A stretch of 64,000 nt of DNA from DASQZK01 sp963809925 (lineage in GTDB: Bacteria > Bacteroidota > Bacteroidia > Bacteroidales > GCA-2748055): assembly GCA_963809925.1 (NCBI GenBank), contig CAWELH010000008.1, positions 186,001-250,000 on the forward strand, given 5' to 3'. Positions 28,909 to 38,311 of the stretch are shown here, piece after piece. The translations under genes and the position numbers were made by a program. Under the pieces are notes generated by a model. That model saw nothing but the letters and a program-made list of their open reading frames with translations, was not told the origin of the DNA and searched no databases. Each line of letters starts with the position of its first letter. Within the stretch, counting starts at the first letter, position 1.

Positions 28909-30108
28909 ATGAAACGTATTTTTATCCTGTCCCTCATGTTCTTATTTATCACCGGACTTTTCACCGATTTAAATGCCATACCCGCATTCGCGAGAAAGTA
29001 CCGGATCAGTTGTCAGGTATGCCATTCCCCATCCTTTCCGAAACTCAAAGCATACGGTGATGAGGTTGCTGCTGACGGTTTCCGTCTCAAAGAATACAAT
29101 GCTCCCGGATATTTTATCAATACCGGAGATGACAAACTGAACCTGATCAGGGAGTTCCCGCTGGCGGTAAGAATGGACGGTTTTGTAACCTACAACATGG
29201 GAAACACAGAACAGGCAGATTTTGCCTCCCCATTTATCATAAAGCTCATGTCGGGTGGTGAGATCTCCGATCATCTGTCCTATTATTTCTATTTTTTGAT
29301 GAATGAAGGCGGCGAAATTGCAGGTGTTGAGGATGCCTACCTGATGTACAACAACCTCTTCAACACCGACCTTGATGTGTATGTTGGACAGTTTCAAACT
29401 TCAGATCCGCTGTTTAAGAGGGAACTCAGGCTGAGTCTGGAAGATTACCAGGTGTATAAGACGAGTGTCGGACTCTCCGATTTCAACCTGTCGTATGACC
29501 GTGGCGTCATGGTAACATGGGGCTTATCTTCCGGAACCGACCTTGTTTTGGAAGTTGTGAATGGAAATGGTCTTTCAGAGGCAGATCCTGCTATGCTCTT
29601 TGACAAGGATAAATACAAAAATGTATTTGGGCGGGTAGCACAGAATCTCGGCGAATTTATGCGCATTGGCGCCACCGGGTATCTGGGGAAGGAAAAAATG
29701 ACAAATATTCCTGGAAATGCACTCGTAAATTCTTCATGGTACATCGGACCGGATGCCTCCATCAAATTCAGTAGCAAATGGGAACTCAACGCACAGTATC
29801 TGATGCGTAAAGACGACAAGATCTTTATCGATGCCGAAACTGATGAGATAATGAATAATGCTGACACTCAGGGCTTCCTGGGAGAATTGGTATTTAGCCC
29901 GGGGGGTGATGCCGGAAAATGGTATGCGCTTGGGATGTTTAATTGGGTTGAATCAGATTTTAACCCCGCCGACTACAAATCAGCGACGCTCCATGCCGGA
30001 TTGTTGCTCCGTCGTAATGTCAGACTGGCTGCCGAATACACCCAGGTATTTACCGATCCTGATCATCCCTACGGCCGGATGTCCCTGGGCTTTATTTCTG
30101 CTTTTTGA
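28909..30108 (+). CDS. Porin-like outer-membrane protein with one N-terminal c-type heme
   Basis: A 399-residue protein with a signal peptide (to about A23), a short segment IPAFARKYRISCQVCH carrying one heme motif (C35, C38, H39), and a predicted beta-barrel (about 60-399) of alternating amphipathic strands ending in MSLGFISAF, a typical outer-membrane C-terminus. The heme sits at the periplasmic mouth of the barrel by topology. Similar heme-plus-porin proteins occur in electron-transferring bacteria, but I cannot name a characterised orthologue. It probably forms a two-gene operon with the pentaheme cytochrome. Confidence 0.82.
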   Translation: MKRIFILSLMFLFITGLFTDLNAIPAFARKYRISCQVCHSPSFPKLKAYGDEVAADGFRLKEYNAPGYFINTGDDKLNLIREFPLAVRMDGFVTYNMGNTEQADFASPFIIKLMSGGEISDHLSYYFYFLMNEGGEIAGVEDAYLMYNNLFNTDLDVYVGQFQTSDPLFKRELRLSLEDYQVYKTSVGLSDFNLSYDRGVMVTWGLSSGTDLVLEVVNGNGLSEADPAMLFDKDKYKNVFGRVAQNLGEFMRIGATGYLGKEKMTNIPGNALVNSSWYIGPDASIKFSSKWELNAQYLMRKDDKIFIDAETDEIMNNADTQGFLGELVFSPGGDAGKWYALGMFNWVESDFNPADYKSATLHAGLLLRRNVRLAAEYTQVFTDPDHPYGRMSLGFISAF

Positions 30109-30407
30109 TACATATTTCATCTGCCGGAGACAGGGTTCGTTTGCATATAACCGGGCTTTCATTACCTGTTAATGAAACCAAAGAATTTAAAAGTTCAACC
30201 AACTGACGGGCATGGATACCCGGCATTCTTTGTCTGTTGTCCATAAATTTCCCAATATTTTCTTTGACTCACCCATATTTTTGTCGAACTAATCGTTACG
30301 TACCATGTTGTAAAAACACAGGCTTATATGGGAAATGAATTTTCATGTTTGCAAGAATCGCTACAGTTCATTAACCCACAATTAATTTGTTAATTTAAAC
30401 GCCTACC

Positions 30408-31397
30408 ATGAAGATATTAAATCTTGGAACACAGGGTATTAAAGCATCAGAAATGGGTCTGGGCTGTATGGGAATGAGTGAATTTTATGGTGAAGGGGAT
30501 AATAAGGAGTCAATAAATACTATTCACCGTGCGATTGATTTGGGTGTTACCTTCTTCGATACCGCCGACGTTTACGGACCTTACAAGAATGAAGAACTTC
30601 TGGGACAAGCCATTAAAGGCAAACGTGATGCGCTGACCATCGCCACCAAGTTCGGGATAGTGAGGAATCCGGACAGGCCCCGTGAACGAGGAATCAATGG
30701 CAAACCGCAGTATGTGAAAAAAGCATGTCTTGACAGCATTAGACGACTGAATATCAATGTTATCGATCTTTACTATCTGCACCGTGTCGATCCGGATACC
30801 CCGATTGAAGAAACCGTTCAGGCAATGGCCGGATTGGTGAAAGATGGACTTGTCCGAGGGATCGGTCTGTCGGAAGTCTCAGCATCCACCTTAAGAAAAG
30901 CCCATGCTATACATCCCATTACAGCTGTTCAGAGCGAATACTCGCTTTGGAGCCGTGAACCTGAGGAGGATGTTCTGGATACCTGCCGTGAACTGGGTAT
31001 TGCTTTTGTAGCATACAGCCCGCTGGGCCGTGGTTTTCTGACCGGAAGGTTCAAATCCCCTGATGATTTTGACGAATCGGATTACCGCCGTCGTTCACCA
31101 CGCTTCCAGGGTGAAAATTTTCAGAAGAACCTTGATCTGGTCAAAAAAATCGAGGAGCTGGCAAAACATATAAATTGCACACCGGCTCAGCTTGCACTGG
31201 CCTGGGTAATGGCCAGAGAAGAGTTCATATTCCCTATTCCGGGTACGAAACAGATCAGGTACCTGGAAGAGAATATCGAGGCCCTGACTATAGGGCTTAC
31301 TGAAAACCAGATGCAGGAGCTTGACAAAATTGCCCCGAAAGATGTTGCCGCAGGAACGAGATACCCATCAAATATGATGGGTGCCGTGAACCGGTAA
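30408..31397 (+). CDS. Aldo/keto reductase
   Basis: A 329-residue cytosolic NADPH-dependent oxidoreductase. The catalytic tetrad is present: D51, Y56 (FFDTADVYGPY), K81 (IATKFG) and H125 (YYLHRVDP). Length and the ending IPGTKQIRYLEENIEAL match the AKR group of YajO/IolS-like enzymes. The substrate is not predictable. It is transcribed alone, convergent with the OsmC gene 59 bases downstream. Confidence 0.92.
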   Translation: MKILNLGTQGIKASEMGLGCMGMSEFYGEGDNKESINTIHRAIDLGVTFFDTADVYGPYKNEELLGQAIKGKRDALTIATKFGIVRNPDRPRERGINGKPQYVKKACLDSIRRLNINVIDLYYLHRVDPDTPIEETVQAMAGLVKDGLVRGIGLSEVSASTLRKAHAIHPITAVQSEYSLWSREPEEDVLDTCRELGIAFVAYSPLGRGFLTGRFKSPDDFDESDYRRRSPRFQGENFQKNLDLVKKIEELAKHINCTPAQLALAWVMAREEFIFPIPGTKQIRYLEENIEALTIGLTENQMQELDKIAPKDVAAGTRYPSNMMGAVNR

Positions 31398-31456
31398 AGA
31401 TCAGTAATTACCCATCTCAGGATGGAAGCCTGCCCTGCAAAGCTAGTACCAGGAAT

Positions 31457-31864
31457 TCAATCCTGATCCACTGCCTTACTGGTAAATACTTTGAATGCAG
31501 GCGGAGCAGCAAGTGTCTTTTTCACCTTACAGAGATCCGCGGCATTGATGACAGCCGCTTTATATTTTTCCGGGAAGCCTTCAGGAAGTTGTACATCAAG
31601 ACTGATATTTACCGGTAGCCCTGACTGTTTGTCATATTCTGCCGACTGGATGATTCTTATCCCATCCGTGGGGATCTCTCTCCGGTCGCAGAAGGATTTT
31701 ACGTAAATGCCGGCACATGTGCCGATGGACGCCAGGAAAAGATCAAAAGGCGCCGGTGAGGAGTCTTCACCGCCTTCATGCACAGACTGATCCGTTCTGA
31801 TGATATGACCTTTGTAATAAGCGTTGACCTTCTTATTACCTTCAAATCGCACTTCTAAATTCAT
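31457..31864 (-). CDS. OsmC family protein
   Basis: A 135-residue member of the OsmC/Ohr fold. The two characteristic cysteines are C50 (ASIGTCAGIYV) and C112 (ADLCKVKKTL), which in OsmC/Ohr proteins reduce organic hydroperoxides. The sequence looks more like the YhfA-type branch, for which the activity is less certain. Cytosolic, single gene. Confidence 0.9.
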   Translation of the reverse strand: MNLEVRFEGNKKVNAYYKGHIIRTDQSVHEGGEDSSPAPFDLFLASIGTCAGIYVKSFCDRREIPTDGIRIIQSAEYDKQSGLPVNISLDVQLPEGFPEKYKAAVINAADLCKVKKTLAAPPAFKVFTSKAVDQD

Positions 31865-32046
31865 GATCGTTTGGTTTTATAAATAAATGAACTGTGGGCT
31901 GCATCACGGTAATACTTTTGTGAACTGCACCCAGCCGAACCAGAATGAACCATCAAAAACTTTACCATGTTGATAATTCGTTCTGATGATGGGCTGATTT
32001 TTACATAAATTGCATGCCATAATCTCCACTAAAAAATGGGCGTACA

Positions 32047-32478
32047 ATGAAAATCAACCTGATCGTATTCGCTATACTGACAATATTTCTTTCCTCTTGT
32101 TCGAAAATGAGAAAAACACAAAAAAATGCCGAACCTCTTGTTGCCATACAACAAAATCCGGAACTTTCAGTCAACAACGATGATCCTCCGATCCATGAAG
32201 CAAAGGAAAAAATCGTCCGTTCTGACAATCTGCCAATGGATCAGCACAGATATTATGTGATCATAGGAAGCTTTAAGAGTCAGGAAAATGCCAGAAAATA
32301 CCAGGAACAGATTGCGGTTGACGGCTTTGTCTCCGTACTTCTCCGAAATGAAGAAGGACTTTACAGGGTTTCCGTAAAATCCTCCAATGATATCATGGAT
32401 GCCAGGAACGAGATACGGCGAATCAGAAGTCAATTCGAGAAGTATGATGACACATGGCTCCTGATCTCAATAAGATAA
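32047..32478 (+). CDS. SPOR-domain lipoprotein
   Basis: A 143-residue lipoprotein (lipobox FLSSC18) with a linker and a C-terminal SPOR domain (about 70-143, YYVIIGSFKSQENARKYQEQ). SPOR domains bind septal, denuded peptidoglycan, so it probably sits at the division site or cell wall from the inner leaflet of the outer membrane. Convergent with the repeat-protein gene, 41 bases apart. Confidence 0.87.
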   Translation: MKINLIVFAILTIFLSSCSKMRKTQKNAEPLVAIQQNPELSVNNDDPPIHEAKEKIVRSDNLPMDQHRYYVIIGSFKSQENARKYQEQIAVDGFVSVLLRNEEGLYRVSVKSSNDIMDARNEIRRIRSQFEKYDDTWLLISIR

Positions 32479-32519
32479 ATCAGAGCACAAGGCAGGGATA
32501 AACCCAACCACAAGCAACA

Positions 32520-34604
32520 TCATTTACAGTCAGCCGCCAGTGTCCTTATAGCGGCAAGTATCTTTTTCGCCTCAAGGATATCATCGGTCTGAATTACCAC
32601 TTCATCATCGAAATTCTGGGCCTCATCATTCTTGTAAGGCTTGACAAGTTTTTGTTTATTCTTGGTAACCAGGTCAATATGGATTTCCTTTGAGGAAACA
32701 TCGATTGCAGAAACCGATGGATCAATATCTGTAAGAATGAATTCCCAATTATAATTTACGGTTGTACCCTTGCTGTCTGTCTCATTCAGATTATATTTCA
32801 GCTTACAGGCATTTGCAGCATCAGGCTTTTCAATAGACTGATCATAGACCGTACTGCCATTTTCCACTTTTTTGATATGTGATGACAGAAAGGCCCATGC
32901 TTCCTGCCCGTTTTTCATTTCCCGCTTTTCTACCTTCGAATTTTTTATCAGGAAACCAATAGCTTCGGTAAAATATTTAGCTTTCTGAACATCATCGAAA
33001 TAGATGTCGGTTGATTTGGTATAATTTTGAAGTTCCCCATCCCTGAAAGCTTTGATATAGCTGAGCTTGCCTGTGGACAAAGGAACGGAAAGTTTTTTAC
33101 CGCTTACCTGGATCGTATTGTCACCAGCCGACAGGTCCTCAGGATAAATCGTGAATTGTTCGTGAACTTCTGTACCACTGTTGTCTGAGGTATATACCTG
33201 GAGATCGAACTGGTTTTCAATTGCCGGAGAAACTTTAAGTACCTGTTTTACCTGTTTCCCGTCGACATTAAGTTCTGCCACATTAGCAGTCAGCCAGCTG
33301 ATGACATTTTCCGGGGAATTCAGTCCCGGATCACCGCCATTACTGTTTACTGCCCCATATTCAAAAGCACCGGCAAGATTACGGGCAAGGTCAATATCAT
33401 CAATATAAAGTCTGACACTGTTTGCCCAGTTGTCCATGGCTCCTCCTTCGGTCTGCTTTATATACTTATTTTTATCCTTTGTTACAATCTCCAGGTACGC
33501 ACCGTGGGACGATACGTTGAGTCCAATAGGAGGCTGTATGTCGGCCATATAAAATATGCTGCTCTCTGCAGAAGATGTCCCTTTGGAATCTGTCACCTCA
33601 GCACTGAGGGTCACAGCACCAGAAGCTGACGGATCGAAGCTCAACGTCTGGTTGTAGATCTTACCCCCCGACGTTATTTCTCCAAGATGATCTTTCACAA
33701 AACCGAGAGCCTCCTTATAACCGGCCCATTGCACTCGTTCAGCTTTTGTATTGGTGACAAGATACTGGAAAGCATTGACGATGTTTCGTGCTACTTCAAT
33801 ATCATCGGTATAAATCTCGAAATCACGGCCAAAATTTACCTCATTATCACCGGTTTTCTCCATGATAAAATAATTTTTCCCAGTAACAGGCACTTCAATT
33901 TTAAGTGATTTTCCAGAGACCTCAAGATTAATCCCGTTAGGATTTATGTCGCTCAGATCAAAGGTTCTTGTAACTTTATTCTGATTCCCTTTACTATCCG
34001 TTGATTCGGTCTGCATCACTGCCATATATGGCTTATTGCCCTTGCTAAAGGTCTGGTCATAGGTAGTCCCGCTGTTGTCTGATGGCTTTATATTTTCAAC
34101 CAGCCAGTCAAAAGCCTCGTCCCTGGAATTCCATGCGCGGTCGGTCTGCTTGCACTCGCCTATGTGAGATTTGAGAGCATCGATCAGGGCTCTGGCTTTA
34201 TCCACTTCACTCATGGTAACCGGTACATCTCCTGTATAGCCAGTGAACTCACCATCCTCGGATACAGACACGAATTTCTGCCCGTTTTTAATATTCAGGC
34301 TAATGTTTATCACCTTCCCTGAAGGTTTAAATGAAAGCGCAGAGGGATCCAGATCTGACAGGTAAAATACCCAATCGGTTTGTGAGACATTTCCTTTTTT
34401 ATCAGTTTCCTTCTCCCCAATCTTCAGCTTACAGTCATTGCCGTCAACCTTTGTAAAGGTATAGCTAAGCGTGGATGAACCATTCACTACATCGCCGGTA
34501 AAGTCGCTAAGCCAGGAGACATTATCCTGTGCCGATAGAAAATTTGAACTTAGAAGAAAAACTACAAAAAGAATCAATGCGAGAGGGGAGTGCTTGCGTG
34601 TCAT
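32520..34604 (-). CDS. Secreted protein made of five tandem repeats of about 135 residues, unknown family
   Basis: A 694-residue exported protein (signal peptide to about A25). The rest is five copies of one unit at about 28-150, 162-285, 296-420, 431-555 and 567-690. In each copy a T-D-x-K-G-like turn (at 67, 202, 338, 472, 609) is followed by a strand with a D-I/L-x-P core, a hydrophobic S-G-K-x-L-x-I strand, and finally a D-D-I-x-x-A-R helix (at 132, 267, 402, 537, 674). The steps are 134-137 residues. No catalytic motif, membrane span or T9SS sorting domain is present. I do not recognise the family. A TATCTTTG promoter box lies 45 bases upstream. Confidence 0.8.
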   Translation of the reverse strand: MTRKHSPLALILFVVFLLSSNFLSAQDNVSWLSDFTGDVVNGSSTLSYTFTKVDGNDCKLKIGEKETDKKGNVSQTDWVFYLSDLDPSALSFKPSGKVINISLNIKNGQKFVSVSEDGEFTGYTGDVPVTMSEVDKARALIDALKSHIGECKQTDRAWNSRDEAFDWLVENIKPSDNSGTTYDQTFSKGNKPYMAVMQTESTDSKGNQNKVTRTFDLSDINPNGINLEVSGKSLKIEVPVTGKNYFIMEKTGDNEVNFGRDFEIYTDDIEVARNIVNAFQYLVTNTKAERVQWAGYKEALGFVKDHLGEITSGGKIYNQTLSFDPSASGAVTLSAEVTDSKGTSSAESSIFYMADIQPPIGLNVSSHGAYLEIVTKDKNKYIKQTEGGAMDNWANSVRLYIDDIDLARNLAGAFEYGAVNSNGGDPGLNSPENVISWLTANVAELNVDGKQVKQVLKVSPAIENQFDLQVYTSDNSGTEVHEQFTIYPEDLSAGDNTIQVSGKKLSVPLSTGKLSYIKAFRDGELQNYTKSTDIYFDDVQKAKYFTEAIGFLIKNSKVEKREMKNGQEAWAFLSSHIKKVENGSTVYDQSIEKPDAANACKLKYNLNETDSKGTTVNYNWEFILTDIDPSVSAIDVSSKEIHIDLVTKNKQKLVKPYKNDEAQNFDDEVVIQTDDILEAKKILAAIRTLAADCK

Positions 34605-34648
34605 GGCTCGTAATTTTTATTGATTTGATTGAAAGCAGATTATATAAT

Positions 34649-34656
34649 CAAAGATA
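34649..34656 (-). promoter_or_regulatory. Candidate promoter -7 box of the five-repeat protein gene
   Basis: The minus strand reads TATCTTTG (TAnnTTTG), 45 bases before the ATG at 34604. The -33 region is T-rich but not a clear TTTG. Confidence 0.42.
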
Positions 34657-34838
34657 CGGAGGAAATGATCTCGAAAATAAAAATTTACGGGAATGGCCGG
34701 TTTGGTTAGGTGACGGTTAACTGGAAGGAGGTCAGGGTAAGTAAATTGATCAAAAAAAATTTAATCTCAATTTCAAAGTTCAAAAAAAATACTAACTTTA
34801 ATTCAGGACCTTGTAATTATACCTAAATCTAACCTGAG

Positions 34839-34972
34839 ATGAAACTTCATTTTATTCTTGTGGCCCTCCTTGGTATTTTCTTTATGAGTGCCATAAGCTG
34901 TTACGGGCAATCTCTCACAACTGTGAGATATTATGCCAGCTATGACTGGATTCTTTAAGGACCTATACCGCA
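34839..34972 (+). pseudogene. Signal-peptide end of the following T9SS protein, separated by a frameshift
   Basis: ATG 34839 opens a classic signal peptide (FILVALLGIFFMSAISCYGQ) followed by about 15 residues, then stops at TAA 34956-34958. Losing one T in the run before the stop would join it in frame to RTYTAMEVLPNGNILMCGS of the downstream open frame. A missing base in a T run is the simplest explanation. Real decay is also possible. Confidence 0.65.
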
Positions 34973-36523
34973 ATGGAAGTCCTGCCAAACGGGAATATCC
35001 TTATGTGTGGATCATGCCGGGCTCCTGAACATCAATTTGACATTCCGTTAATTTCGCTCTTAAATCCTGATGGAAATGTTTTGTGGGAGAACACACTGAC
35101 CATGCATGGCAGATTTTCCGGTATCACAAAGGGAAATAATAACACGCTCCTGGTATATGGCATTGGTCATGAGAATTATACTGATAGCCTCATGTATCTC
35201 AGGTACGATAAGGTGGCTTTAACAGAAGCTGATTCTTTGGTCATTTCGCATGCAAAAATTGAGGCTGAATCTACCTATTGTGCGGACGATTCGCTGAAGC
35301 TTACGGCATTACCCGAAGGACTGAATTACGTATGGAATACTGGCCAAACTACACAAACCATCTTTGTAAGAGAAGGAAGTTATACCGTTGAAGTTAAGGA
35401 TAATTATGGGCATCAGTCATTGTCTGAACCATTTGTCGTGACCGAAAGACCCTTGCCGCAATTTCATCTTGACATTGATAAACCGAATGTATGCCCTGGC
35501 GACAGTTCACTTGTAAGCATAATCGTTGATAATGACAATAATGGAGGACCCTGCACATTCGAATGGCCCGACACGCCCTCACAAGGAACAGGACCCACTG
35601 CATATATTAAATCTGATGCAACTTTTCATGTTGGGGTTACCGATCAGACAGGTTGCAGCGCCGGGGTCACTTCAAATATCGAGATTGAACAGGCCGTGAT
35701 AGAACCGGTATGCCTGGTTACGGTTGAAGAAGAAAGCGGTAAAAATATGATTGTATGGGAAAAGATGCAGAATTCACATATCGCTGAATATAGAGTATAC
35801 AAGGAAGGGAACCGTGCAGGTGAATTTGAAATGATGGGAAGCCGCAGCATTGGTGATCCTTCCTACTTTATTGATACAGATTCAAATCCTGAAGCCCGAT
35901 CCCTGCGATATAGCCTGTCAACCGTTAACAACTGTGGCACAGAGAGCGAGCTGAGTGAGGCCCATAAAACCATGCATCTCACGATAAATGCCGGTATGAA
36001 TAACAGCTGGAACCTGATATGGGAAAAATACGAAGGTTTTGATTATGCTTCCTTCAACATTTACCGTGGATCAGAGCCATTGCAGATGCAATTGATCGCA
36101 ACAATGCCATCCAATATCTTTACCTTCAGCGACCAGGTCCCACCATTGGGCACATCCTTATATCAGATTGAAGCCGTCAAGGATTCACCCTGTGAACTGA
36201 CGGAACTTAAATCAACTTCAGGTAGCTTTATTTCTTCTTTGTCAAATCTAGTCAGCTCAGAATCTCTTGGAGAAACGTCAGTTGTTTCCGGCCGCAATAT
36301 CAGGATCTGGCCAAATCCTTCCGACGGGGTAATATTTATCCGGACAGAAGGTACAGACCATTCTGTTATCTCCGTAATCTCTCCGGATGGTAAAGTTTTG
36401 CAAACCATTGAGACAATCAGCGGAGACAATTTGGTGGATCTGAGTCATCAAACGAAAGGAATCTACTTTATACGTATTTCAAATTCGGATGGAATGGTTT
36501 ACAGGAAGATCGTTCTGAATTGA
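34973..36523 (+). CDS. Secreted protein with fibronectin-like modules and T9SS type A sorting domain
   Basis: The open frame is 516 residues from ATG 34973, but it lacks a signal peptide because the true N-terminus is in another frame at 34839. The first 110 residues resemble one blade of a WD/PQQ-like repeat (VLPNGNILMCGS, LLNPDGNVLWENT). Then come Ig/PKD-like regions (about 115-260), two fibronectin-III-like stretches (about 260-430), and a C-terminal sorting domain (about 440-516, IRIWPNPSDGVIFI ... GIYFIRISNSDG). The sorting domain marks export through the outer membrane by the T9SS. The substrate or role is unknown. Confidence 0.75.
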   Translation: MEVLPNGNILMCGSCRAPEHQFDIPLISLLNPDGNVLWENTLTMHGRFSGITKGNNNTLLVYGIGHENYTDSLMYLRYDKVALTEADSLVISHAKIEAESTYCADDSLKLTALPEGLNYVWNTGQTTQTIFVREGSYTVEVKDNYGHQSLSEPFVVTERPLPQFHLDIDKPNVCPGDSSLVSIIVDNDNNGGPCTFEWPDTPSQGTGPTAYIKSDATFHVGVTDQTGCSAGVTSNIEIEQAVIEPVCLVTVEEESGKNMIVWEKMQNSHIAEYRVYKEGNRAGEFEMMGSRSIGDPSYFIDTDSNPEARSLRYSLSTVNNCGTESELSEAHKTMHLTINAGMNNSWNLIWEKYEGFDYASFNIYRGSEPLQMQLIATMPSNIFTFSDQVPPLGTSLYQIEAVKDSPCELTELKSTSGSFISSLSNLVSSESLGETSVVSGRNIRIWPNPSDGVIFIRTEGTDHSVISVISPDGKVLQTIETISGDNLVDLSHQTKGIYFIRISNSDGMVYRKIVLN

Positions 36524-36707
36524 AAAACAACGAATTGTTTAACCAATTTGGAAAGCCTGCATTAATGCCATGGTATACAGTAAGATAGTTAAAATATATT
36601 ATCGGATCTGTCTTTTTCATTTTAGTTGAAATTGGGAGCACTTACGTGGCCCATGCTGAACCAATCAATCTAAATAATGTTTAACCTGCGAACAGAACCA
36701 CATCCGC

Positions 36708-37466
36708 ATGAAAGTCATCTCTCGCCGGAACATGCTACAGATTTCAGGCTTGTCACTGTCAGGTGTACTGCTTAAAAATGCCCCACTTTCTGGAAAGTCG
36801 CATAGTTCCATTGGTAAGCTTAAGATCATTGTCTCCGGTGCGCATCCCGACGATCCGGAAAGCGGTTGTGGAGGCGCCATGGCTTTGTTTGCTGCCGCCG
36901 GGCATGAAGTGGTGTCTGCCTATCTTACAAGAGGCGAGGCAGGTATTTCAGGAAAGAGTCATGATGAAGCCGCCCGGATCAGGACGGCGGAAGTGGGGAA
37001 TGCATGCAATATCCTGAAGGCCCGCCCGGAATTCCTGGGCCAGATCGATGGGAATACGGAAATAACCCGGGAGCGCTACAAAGAAGTGCAGGCGTTCTTT
37101 GCAAAAGAAGATCCCGATATTGTATTTACCCACTGGCCGGTGGACAGCCACAGGGATCACAGAATATGTTCGTTGCTGACCTATGATGCCTGGTTGAATG
37201 CAGAGAGGAAATTCGCCCTTTTCTATTTCGAAGTTGAATCGGGGTATCAGACACAGAATTTCCACCCCACCGACTATATAAACATTACTTCCGTTGTACA
37301 GCAAAAACAGAATGCCTGTATGGCCCATGTGAGTCAACACCCGGAAGACTGGTATCTTGATATTCACAAAAAGATGGAGATCTTTCGTGGTATGGAATCG
37401 GGTTGCGATTTTGCCGAAGCCTTTATTGCACACAATCAGAACCCGGAGTCTCTCATCGTGAAATAA
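36708..37466 (+). CDS. PIG-L family zinc deacetylase with Tat-like signal
   Basis: A 252-residue LmbE/PIG-L deacetylase acting on N-acetylated sugars or related compounds. The zinc site is H46 and D49 (GAHPDDPES) plus H151 in SHRDHR. The N-terminus SRRNMLQISGLSLSGVLL has the twin-arginine pattern followed by a hydrophobic stretch, so export through the Tat system is likely. Such exported PIG-L enzymes are frequent near glycan-degradation genes in Bacteroidota. The beta-lactamase gene follows after 53 bases. Confidence 0.88.
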   Translation: MKVISRRNMLQISGLSLSGVLLKNAPLSGKSHSSIGKLKIIVSGAHPDDPESGCGGAMALFAAAGHEVVSAYLTRGEAGISGKSHDEAARIRTAEVGNACNILKARPEFLGQIDGNTEITRERYKEVQAFFAKEDPDIVFTHWPVDSHRDHRICSLLTYDAWLNAERKFALFYFEVESGYQTQNFHPTDYINITSVVQQKQNACMAHVSQHPEDWYLDIHKKMEIFRGMESGCDFAEAFIAHNQNPESLIVK

Positions 37467-37519
37467 CATTAATTTCTGGTTTTATATCCGACGTCAAAAT
37501 CTCAACCAACAACCGCAAA

Positions 37520-38311
37520 ATGAATAAATTTGCATTCCTTGTTGCACTGGTATTCCTATTCCAGAATGGTATTTCTCAAAAAGAAACCGTATTAAACCTT
37601 CAACCCTATTTTGATAAATATGGCGTGGAGGGCTGTTTTGTACTTTTTAACCAATCAGAGAATGAATTTATCCTGTATAATACCAGACGTTGTGATTCGG
37701 GTTTCATCCCAGCCTCAACCTTTAAGATTCCACATTCCCTGATTGCTCTGGAAGAAGGGATTATTAAAGACACCTCCCAGGTCATCAAATGGGACGGACA
37801 TGTTTGGCCAATTGCCAACTGGAACGGGGATCAAACCTTAAAAACGGCTGTCAGGTACTCGTGCGTCTGGGTTTATACCGGCTTTACAGAACAAATCCCG
37901 GCTGAAACGTATCAGAAGTATGTGAATGCTTTCGATTACGGTAATAAAGATCTGACAGGTCAACCAACACGGTTCTGGCTGGCCGGATTACTCAGGATAA
38001 GTGCCAACCAGCAGATCAGTTTTCTCCGCAAATTTTATAATTATGAGCTACCCGTCTCACAACGTTCCGTCGATATCCTAAAGGACATTCTTGTACTTGA
38101 AACTAACGGTTCGTCATCATTTTCAGGGAAAACAGGTGGAGGTATGATTAGTGATTCTGAATATGTAATGTGGCTGGTTGGTTATATCGTGAAAGACGAC
38201 AACCCGTATTTTTACGCCATGAATTTCACAACAGATGATTTTCCCGGACTAAGCCAGGCCCGGTTAAAAATTGTACGGGATATTTTGCATGATCTAAATA
38301 TCTATCCTTAG
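37520..38311 (+). CDS. Class D (OXA-type) beta-lactamase
   Basis: A 263-residue exported serine hydrolase. Motifs are in order: S66-T-F-K69 (catalytic Ser and carbamylated Lys), S114-x-V116 (SCV), Y140-G-N142 and K204-T-G206. The LLRISANQQISFLRK segment after YGN is also typical of OXA enzymes. Start ATG 37520 is chosen because it begins the signal peptide (MNKFAFLVALVFLFQNGIS); the longer frame from 37403 overlaps the PIG-L gene. Class D enzymes hydrolyse penicillins and sometimes carbapenems; the spectrum here is unknown. No mobile element flanks it, so it looks like a resident gene. Its 3' end overlaps the convergent DUF5686 gene by 18 bases. Confidence 0.9.
   Translation: MNKFAFLVALVFLFQNGISQKETVLNLQPYFDKYGVEGCFVLFNQSENEFILYNTRRCDSGFIPASTFKIPHSLIALEEGIIKDTSQVIKWDGHVWPIANWNGDQTLKTAVRYSCVWVYTGFTEQIPAETYQKYVNAFDYGNKDLTGQPTRFWLAGLLRISANQQISFLRKFYNYELPVSQRSVDILKDILVLETNGSSSFSGKTGGGMISDSEYVMWLVGYIVKDDNPYFYAMNFTTDDFPGLSQARLKIVRDILHDLNIYP

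Noticed and set aside
37403..37519. Longer start for the beta-lactamase
   Set aside because: It would overlap the PIG-L gene and bury the clear signal peptide that starts at 37520.
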